DNA from: Asterochloris sp. CNOR1
Lineage: Eukaryota > Chlorophyta > Trebouxiophyceae > Trebouxiales > Trebouxiaceae
Reading direction: 5' to 3'
Length of the DNA stretch: 64,000 bases
Assembly (NCBI GenBank): GCA_963969365.1
Contig: OZ017760.1
Location: forward strand, 124,001-188,000
In this document: piece by piece, positions 57,001-64,000 of the stretch
How the letters are laid out: each line of letters begins with the position of its first letter
How positions within the stretch are numbered: position 1 is the stretch's first letter
Position numbers and translations under genes: made by a program
The notes under the pieces: model-generated
Databases searched by the model: none
Seen by the model: the letters and a program-made list of their open reading frames with translations, nothing else
Told to the model about the DNA's origin: nothing

Positions 57001-60000
57001 GCTGTGTAGACATCCACCCCGCTGCTGGCCAGATGACGGGCGGCAGCTGTGGAGCAGTTCATCTCGTGCTCCGCATGGAGGATGAACATGATGTCCACTG
57101 CGCGCGCCAGCCTTGGGTTGGGCCTGCAGAGCAACACACACTGAAGTTGGCCGCATGCCCTAAATAGTTTGGCCCGCAAGGTGGGCCATGTTTTAGCCAG
57201 CTTGGCCAGCTTGGGCTCAATCTGGCGTTTACAAAAGAACTATTGAGACGAGCAGACAAAGCTGCCAGACTATGGGCATGTATTTGAGTAAGCTCCATCA
57301 GCGATACTGTGGTTTCCCCTTGTTGCTGAGCTAGCTTGTCCCTCTCTTCCCCACACAAAGGCCCTGCTTGTTCAGCACAGCCCTCTGCCACTCAAAGGCT
57401 TAGCAGCAGCTCATTGGGCAAGCAAGCGGCGTCATCATTGGGCCCAGTCCAAGAGTTGCTGGGCGTGGACGCGTTATAAAGTGCAGGACAAAAGTTGCTG
57501 CATGATCAATTGAAGCATGCATCTGCTCTGGCCTGATAAAGAGACAAAAGCAGCCTGCTTGACCCCTTGGACGTCACATCCTTCACTTCTGCAAATGAGT
57601 GACCATCAGCAGGCACAGGCAGCCCTCTTGGGCCCACACACCAGGCCTAGTACTTGTGTCTGCTGCCTTCAGCTTGAGCACCGCCGTGCTGTACTGAACT
57701 GTGCAGCAGAGCACTGCGCACTGCAGTCGAGCTGCCGTTCAGCATGCACAGGCAGCCAGCCCCTTGACCACAACCCCTAGGGCTTGCACTCATGGCTGAC
57801 CAGCCTGCCGTTCAGCATGAGCGGCGCCGCTCTGGGCAGCGCAACCCTGCCCACCTGTAGTTGGACTTTCCTGCTGCGTCCAGCATGTACAGGAAGTTCT
57901 CTGAGTAGGACAGGCGCTGCGTGGGCGGGGTGGCATTGCGGCCGCTGGCCCTGTGGTAGGCCAGAGCAGCAATGGCAGGGATCTTGCCTGCATGAAGATA
58001 AGACGGTTTTTGATGAATTACTGGCTATGGTATAAGGGAACTGGGTGCCCAATACGACCCCTGAAGTAGTGGTAGGCCAGGGCTGCAAATGCAGGGATGC
58101 ACCCTGCATAAAGACAGCACCTTTGATGGAAAACTCATGGGCCAGGAGGCACTGCACGGGCGGAATGGTGAAGCGCAATGGCAGGCCGGGGCCGCAAGTG
58201 CAGGAAGACTACAGACTGCCTGCAGAAGGCACAAGCAGTGTTCAGGAGTAGGCTATAAGCCAGGAGCAGCTACACGCAGGGTGTGTGAGCTTTATGGCCC
58301 CTGGTCCTGCGTCAGGCAAGGAACGCATGCAAAAGCTTTGCCTGCACAGGGGCAAAAGCTGTGTTCAAACAGGTGCTGGCTGTGGGCCAGGGGCCGCTGC
58401 ATGGGTTGGGCAGCAGCATGCTTACTGGCCAGGGCCGCAATGGCGAAAGTCTTGCCTGCATAAGCCCAAATGTGCGGTGTCAGAAACGGTGCTGGCCGCC
58501 ACTGGGTGGGACTAGCCCTGTGGCATGGTCAGTGCCTTTACGGCAGGGGCATTGCCTGCACACAAAGCACTTCAGGGAGGAGTGAGCAGCAGGAGGTACA
58601 GGCCGCAGGCTGGCATCCTAGAACATGGCCTGCCCGACCAGGTGCAGCAGCCATCATCGCCATGGCAGTACTTCAGTTTGTGCACACGCGCTGTGCTAGT
58701 GTTGACACAGCAGGAGGAGAGTAGCAGCTCATGTCTCTGCATGAAAGCCCAGCCCTCACCTATCAAGCGCACAATCTGCTTGTCCTGAATCTCCTTGTCC
58801 TTGTACACGCTCTGCCCCGCAAGGGCAGGGTTCTGCTCAGGGTGACATGTGCTCAACGCGTTGACTGCGGTCAAGATGGTGCCCTGCATTTTCCATCACG
58901 TCCAGCTCAGCCACCTTGTGCAGTCACCTCAGCATCAGGGTCATGACGCCACCCAGAGCTCTCTAGGAGGAGGCTCCCGTCTTTGCAATCAGGTGCGACA
59001 CCCAAAAGGGACCCACGATGAGCCCAACACACTTCGATCTCTGCTTGAACGTGTTACATGCACCACGTGGAATGTCTGCCCTGCACCGGCCTGCCTTCAC
59101 CATGGTGGTGCACGACATGAATCACCATGAAGTGCGCGTCGTGGGGCAGCGCCGCGATCGCATTCTCCACAACCCCTGGCACTGCGCTGTGGCGTGCCAC
59201 TGCCTCCTCCCAGCGGCCCAGCTCCTGACTGCTGGGCAGGTTGCCGTACACGAGCAGGTAGGCCACCTGCAGGGTGAGACGCAAGCGTCAAACAGGCAGC
59301 AGGTTGCCCAAGAAGCAGCCAGCTGTCGTGCGCGGACGCTGGGTAGTTGGAGGCAATGTGCTTGCTGCTGGCAAGTCTGCCTTGCGCCAGGAGGTTGGCC
59401 ACCTGCAGGACATAAAGCAGAGAAGTCAGCTTGCGGCGTGATCAGCTGGCATGTGTGGACTCGAGCCATCTGTGGGCAGTGTGCCACCCAGGGAAGGTCT
59501 CCCTCCGCGAGCAAGCAAGCAACCCTGCAGGCAGGAGCAGGCGATGTCAGCCAGGCGGACTGCAGACTGAGCTGCAGGGGTGGCGCCCTGCACGCATGTA
59601 TGCTTTGAATGCAGGTAACTGTGTACGACAGAGGCATTTTCCCCACCATCTGAGATGGTAGCATCAAGTGCTCATGAGACAGCAATTGGCTGGCAGCTCA
59701 GCTAGCTGCTATGCGCTGTTGCTGGGCAGTGCAAGTGCTTCAGGTAATTCCCTGCTGGACTGAGCTTGCATTTGTATGGCTCCCTGACAACCAAGTCACC
59801 TCCAGGCAGCTCAAGTTGCCAGTTGCTCAATGGCCATGCACTTGTACTTCTAAAGGAGCCCAGCAAATGCACCGTTCAGGGGAAGATGGAGCAGTTGGCC
59901 ACAAGCAGGTGGCACGTAGCCCAGGATCACGTCCAGGGAGCTGGCATGCTGCATGCCAGCTGGCACAGATGGTACTATGCAGTGCATTTCGCACTGGCCC

Positions 60001-61765
60001 CATTGTGTGGGAAAAAGGACGATGGCACTGCCAGCCGGGCCAGTGTCACTGCGGCGTCAAGGGTCAGCTTCCATCAGGCAGTCAGCGCCAGGGGGTCACA
60101 GCGCTCTGCCAAGCCCTTCACAGCAGCCAGCGCGCACACCTGCCACAGCCCTCAACAAGCAGTGTAGGAGGCTCCGCCTGTGACTGCAAACAGTGGTGGT
60201 CTTGGTGTGCAGCCCACCTCCAAGAAGCTGGAGTGCTCTGCCAGCTGCTCAATGGGGTAGCCACGGTACCTCAGGATGCCCTTGTCACCATCAATGAAGG
60301 AGATGCACGACTTGACAGCTGTGGTGTTCACGTACCTGCAGCACAGACAAGTAGGTGCTTGAGCTGTAGGTGAGCAGAAACACCTGAGCTGCCAGGTGGG
60401 GACAAGTAGGCTGCAGCAAAGGCATGACTTCAGCAGTGGTGCTGACAAGAGTAAGATCCAGCTGCAGCACTGCAAAGGATCAGCTGGGTGTATCACATGC
60501 CTGAGGCACAGGCAAGGGAGTAGCACCCTGGAACCATGCAGCTTGGGCTGACTGCCGTGTGAGTGCTGCAGCACACATGGAGACGGGCGCTGAGCTGGCA
60601 CATGCTGGCGCCCTGCTGCAGGGCAACTCAAAACCAGCCACAGCCTGAATGAGTGCGCAGCTCAGATGGTGCGTGCCAATTGGATTGTCACGATGGAGCA
60701 GCGCAGTGCACTGTACTGCAGGATAAAGGAAGCAGGTGAGCGATGCAAGATGTGGGCTGCAGCCCCGTACAGGCCAGCTCAGGGAGTCGTCTGCGCTGAT
60801 GTCCACGCCGCTGCAGCGGCATGCAGACAGGGGCCTGGGGAAACAATATTGACAACGGGCTCATGTTGCCCCGCGTGACAATGCCCCTCTGCATCCTGCA
60901 GCCCCGTCGGCGCAGAGAGGGTCCAGGGCTAGTGAGGCCCCTGAGCCTCTCCTGCATCAGCGAGCCCATTTGCAGTCGAGGCGCCAGTCAAGCCCATTTG
61001 CTGTTGGGCTGCCTCATGCGCCCTTGACATGGGGTGGGTCCAGCAAACAGTGTCAGCACAGCGCCGACCTCAGGCTCTGACAGGCAATGTACCAGCCAAC
61101 CAGGGTGCAACAGAGGTGCCAATTGCACCATGCAGCTGCACACAAGGCATTGGCCCTGGGCTGGGCACAAGCGCCGCTGTCAGCTGCAGTCAGGGATTGT
61201 GCATCATGCGGTGCAGGCTGCATGCATTGCCTACTGCAAAAGTGGCCAGCAGTGGTGGGGGCAGCTGCAGAGCCCATGGTTGCAGCATGCCGCCTGCATT
61301 ATCAGTGCCTCATCGTCCCGGCATTTCTCACCCGTTGTCATATGGTCTGAGGCCAACATTGTCTCCCCCAGCAGTGATTTGCTTCAAGTCTGCACCCTTG
61401 AAGGTGCCGTGGTCACTGATCTCAATCTCATACTTCTTGCCAGTCCTGCAACAGGGGCATGCAAGACACTGATCACTGGCAAAGCTTGAATGTGGAACAT
61501 GTGCATGCAGATGTGTTGGTTACAATTTTGCAGCATGCCTGTGGTGGGACAGGTTACTTCAGCTGCTTTTGCACCTGTTGTCAATGATGGTCAGGCTACC
61601 AGGCCCTCCGCCAGGTGCTGGCCTCTTTCTGGGATCGTTGTCCTTAGCTGCAGCTGTATCCTCTCTCTCCAGCCCTGGCTGATGCACCTCAGCAATGCTG
61701 AAGCCCGCCAGGTGCCTCTGGAGGGCAGCCAGGCGCTGGGCTGCAGGCCCGGTTGGGGCTTGCAT
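54001..61765 (-). CDS. CSY: Peroxisomal/glyoxysomal citrate synthase with PTS2, 12 exons, 518 aa
   Basis: Exons 61765-61575, 61445-61332, 60335-60218, 59266-59126, 58883-58760, 57987-57855, 57123-56993, 56437-56287, 55705-55615, 55262-55178, 54654-54509 and 54132-54001 join in phase to 519 codons, matching the ~512 aa of Arabidopsis CSY1-3 along their whole length. The enzyme condenses acetyl-CoA with oxaloacetate to citrate for the glyoxylate cycle and export of carbon from fatty-acid oxidation. Catalytic residues are visible as [11 protein letters not shown] (His293), [11 protein letters not shown] (His328) and [14 protein letters not shown] (Asp374). The N-terminus contains RLAALQRHL, a perfect R-L-x5-H-L type 2 peroxisomal targeting signal, so it should enter the peroxisome through PEX7. 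The C-terminus (TNWQ) is not a PTS1. It is the plant-type peroxisomal clade rather than the mitochondrial enzyme. Confidence 0.96.
56590..56665 (-). repeat. Decayed copy of citrate synthase exon 8 start
   Basis: The plus sequence around 56595-56650 (CACAGTCTCATTG, CATGCAGGGGCC, CAGGCGCCAATGGCA) mirrors the functional exon at 56387-56437 (CACAGCCTCATTGG, CATGCAGGGGGCC, CAGGGCGCCGATGGCA). Confidence 0.75.
58030..58590 (-). repeat. Five decayed copies of citrate synthase exon 6 start (~115-bp unit)
   Basis: Functional acceptor at 57988; copies have acceptors at 58104, 58220, 58342, 58456 and 58556, spacings 116, 116, 122, 114 and 100 bp. The functional [17 protein letters not shown] is echoed as [17 protein letters not shown] in the nearest copy and [15 protein letters not shown] in the fourth; others are frameshifted. 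The array fills the whole intron between exons 5 and 6. Confidence 0.92.
59385..59530 (-). repeat. Two decayed copies of citrate synthase exon 4 start
   Basis: The functional [16 protein letters not shown] (acceptor 59267) is matched by [16 protein letters not shown] (acceptor 59403) and, with a shorter match, [11 protein letters not shown] (acceptor 59525). Spacings are 136 and 122 bp. Confidence 0.88.
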
Positions 61766-62084
61766 GGGACACCGCCAACTGACTACGGTGATGCTGGCTT
61801 CTGGCCAATACTTCAGGCTTCCGGAGCAATGTGGATCAGTGCTCGATAGTCAGGGCAGCTTAGTCCGCTGCTGAGCTGGAAATGACAAAAGCCATATCCA
61901 TATTGTTGATCACCTGGAGCATACCCCTTGGCAGTACATATGGTCTGTGGGCAGCTCAGCAGTGCTGATCAGGCATCACGCAATTCGATACATTCAAGCG
62001 CGGCAGGCCTGTTGATGAATTCAAAGAGCTGACTACTCAACAAGCTGGGGCCAAAGGGAGCAGGTACTCAAAGGGCGGGAGCAG
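61766..62084. promoter_or_regulatory. Citrate synthase upstream region
   Basis: 319 bp between the citrate synthase ATG and the stop codon of the next minus-strand gene. It must contain the promoter of the first and the 3' UTR of the second. No named element recognised. Confidence 0.4.
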
Positions 62085-64000
62085 TCAATCAAACATGCCA
62101 ATGAACATTTGCCCAAATTCGCCGTCTTGGGCTGGCGACTGTTCGTCAGAGTCACTTGAAAATGCAGCTTCACGTTGGCCTGCACCGCCCTGACTGTCAG
62201 TTGCAGCACCAGCATCGGATGAAGTCTTTGCTGTCTGGGGTGAAGCAGAAGTCCTGGATTTGAACTCTGACAGAGCCTCATGTCTGAGTGTCTGCTGCAG
62301 CGCTTCCTTGCGCAGGCTCTGCAGAAGCTGCTGGTCTCGCAGGCTTTCCTCGCGCTTCCTTTTCCTGCGCTGCTTGCGGGCGCTCCTAAGCAGCTCGTCA
62401 TTTGCTTTGTGGTTGAGGTGCAGCGCATGGGTGTGACAGACTCGCAGCTTCACCAGGGCCTGCTTTGCCTGCCCAGCCTCTTTGTACTTGAAGTTGACCT
62501 GCAGCAGCAACAACTCAGCCAGCAACTGTCAGGTTACCCAGCATCAGAGCCTGCTTCAGCTGCCTTGCCTCCTTGAACTTGCGCCTGATCTTGCACTTGA
62601 CCTGCAGAAGCAGAGACATCTGCAGCATCTGGCTGCAAGTAACAGGCACCAGTGCCTACTGTGCATGCCCTGCCGCGTCAAACAGGATTGTGGCAGCTGC
62701 ACTTTCAAGCAAATCAGCTCATTTCAGCAGGCGACTGCCTATCAAAAGCAGCAACTGCTTGTCCATGAGCTCTGGTGCTGCCCCTGCCCGCCACTCATGC
62801 CAGATGGTGCCTGCATGCAGCCTGTCCTGGCTGCCCGCAGCAGTACCAACAATCCTCTCTCAGACCTGGCAAGGCAGGTTTGGGTTAGGATGCTGCCCGA
62901 CCATGCCTGCGGCTGGTTGCGTGAGAGCTGGCAACACCTTCATGCTCTTTGCAGCAGGTTCACACTGCGTATACAGCAAGCCAATGCAGACCCTGCCAGC
63001 CCTTGCCTGTCACACATGACCTGCACCCTGCCTCAAGGCTGCCTGTTCTTCAGCTGCAGATGCAGCAAGAATCGTGCCACCTCCACAAACAGCTGACTTT
63101 AAGGCAGGCAGGACCTCTGCCTGTCAGCAGCACCAGCTGTTTATTGCCTCCAGCCTCCGTGGTGCGAGAGCCCCTGGCTGCCAGAAGCAGGCATGGTGGC
63201 TAGAACAACAGCGGCCACCACCAGCAGCAGCTGCTCACCTCAAAGCTGGCAAGGCCTCTGCGCTCGCTACAGCCCTTTGCTCCACAGATGAACTGGCCCT
63301 TGCCGGCCACAACCTCACGCTCTGTCCGCCAGCGCATGCCCACCTTGCCCTCCTGCAAACAATGGGCACTGCAGCTGAAGCAGATGCGGCCAGAGATGCC
63401 AACATGTGCACTGGCCTCTCCCAGCCACAGCTTTGCGCGTTGTCTGCCAGGCAGGCCCATGTTGTCCTCCTCCTGCAAGCAACAAATAAGTAACTTGTCG
63501 GAGCAGGTGCCTGTAGAGGTGCTGACACGTGCAACTGACTTGCCAGCCACAATTACATGTTCCACCAGGCAGAGCAGGCCCAGTTTGCCGCTCATTCCTG
63601 CAAGCAAATGAGCGGTTGTCCCCTTGCCTGTCAGGCCAATCCTGCTCTGCGTTGGGCATGGGGCCTGGCGCCCCGCAGCTTGTAAGTCGTCACAACAAGA
63701 GTTGCTTCCCTTAAGCAACAAATGCACATCCTTGTCAGGGCAAGTGCCTACCAGCAGGTGCAATGCAGGCCTGTGCATAGAAGGCCAGGCCAATGCTGTC
63801 GATCCCAAGCAGACCACACAGAATAGTGTGTGCGGGCCCTCCATGCGCATGTCGTCACTGTCTCACAGCCTCCCTGCTGTTGCTGAAATGCTGTTGCTCC
63901 CAGGCAGAAAGGCGCTGAGACGGTTTCTGAGAAGCTGTGCCACATCCTGCCCAACCACCATGGCTGCTCTGCCGAGGCACATGCGGGAATGGCACGTCCC
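62085..64000 (-). CDS. FRA10AC1: FRA10AC1 homologue, 3' part (5' end off window)
   Basis: Two minus-strand exons are clear: 63352-63239 (EGKVGMRWRTEREVVAGKGQ then FICGAKGCSERRGLASFE) and 62498-62085 (VNFKYKEAGQAKQALVKLRV through HLNHKANDELLRSARKQRRK to the stop). They match the conserved core of human FRA10AC1 (FGFRWRVEKEVISGKGQFFC, VNFGYIEHGEKRNALVKLRL), including the two cysteines of a probable zinc site and the following CxxC-like part (here partly lost: VCHTHA versus ECS). The protein ends in a basic coiled coil and an acidic Ser-rich tail. FRA10AC1 is nuclear and has been linked to the spliceosome. The upstream coding exons must lie beyond 64000; what is visible above 63353 is intron. 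Confidence 0.85.
62535..62612 (-). repeat. Decayed copy of the FRA10AC1 last exon start
   Basis: After CTGCAG the minus strand reads VKCKIRRKFKEARQLKQAL, a copy of VNFKYKEAGQAKQAL at the functional exon (62498). The spacing is about 100 bp. Confidence 0.8.
63400..63720 (-). repeat. Three decayed copies of the FRA10AC1 penultimate exon start (~120-bp unit)
   Basis: Functional acceptor 63353; copies at 63473 and 63598 and a weak one near 63709 (spacings 120, 125 and about 111 bp). They read EEDNMGLPGRQRAKLWLGE, GMSGKLGLLCLVEHVIVAGK and CPTQSRIGLTGKG against EGKVGMRWRTEREVVAGKG. Confidence 0.88.

Noticed and set aside
59018-59608. 196-codon plus-strand open frame
   Set aside because: Antisense to citrate synthase exon 4 and its decayed copies.
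62085-62525. Treating the Met at 62525 as the start of a 146-aa gene
   Set aside because: The residues before 62498 are intron; the exon continues FRA10AC1 and lacks its own start.

Overview
The window looks like nuclear DNA of a green alga (Chlorophyta, most likely a trebouxiophyte; genus not resolvable by eye). Genes are GC-rich and cut into many short exons (about 40-250 nt). Nearly every 3' splice site reads TGCAG. The core histone genes carry a 3' stem-loop instead of a visible poly(A) signal, and the conserved proteins read most like plant and algal orthologues. Exon models were built by hand from splice motifs and family conservation. All complete models keep reading phase through every junction, which is the main internal check.

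Layout. 1-2883 (-): TMEM45/DUF716 membrane protein, running off the left edge. 3447-18307 (+): complete 26-exon NEMF/Rqc2 (NFACT) ribosome quality-control gene. 18576-20569 (-): PI31-like protein with a hydrophobic C-terminus. 20999-22168 (+): POP5 subunit of RNase P/MRP, divergent from the PI31-like gene. 23230-24283 (+): leucine-rich-repeat gene or pseudogene. 25087-29007 (+): unrecognised S/T-P-rich protein. 30908-34657: histone quartet H4(-) H3(+) H2B(-) H2A(+), each gene with one intron and a 3' stem-loop. 35289-43059 (-): complete 12-exon PUS1-type tRNA pseudouridine synthase. 43291-50282: a less ordered stretch with a hAT-type MITE, an unrecognised long ORF, orphan exons, an LRR-like reading frame and a duplicated segment of it. 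50283-54000: nothing recognised. 54001-61765 (-): complete 12-exon peroxisomal citrate synthase with a PTS2 signal. 62085-64000 (-): 3' part of a FRA10AC1 homologue, running off the right edge.

The most striking feature is not a gene. Many of the longer introns in almost every multi-exon gene contain tandem, decayed copies of the adjacent exon boundary: the 3' splice site plus exon start in the upstream intron, or the exon end plus donor in the downstream intron. Spacing is regular within each array (about 80-150 bp). Only one copy fits the protein family and the reading phase. This points to a genome-wide process that keeps duplicating splice junctions and builds introns out of exon fossils.

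Functionally the window is housekeeping: ribosome rescue (NEMF), proteasome regulation (PI31-like), tRNA maturation (POP5, PUS1), chromatin (histones), acetyl-CoA/glyoxylate metabolism (citrate synthase) and a probable nuclear factor (FRA10AC1). No operon-like logic is expected, but two divergent histone pairs and the PI31-like/POP5 pair probably share promoters.
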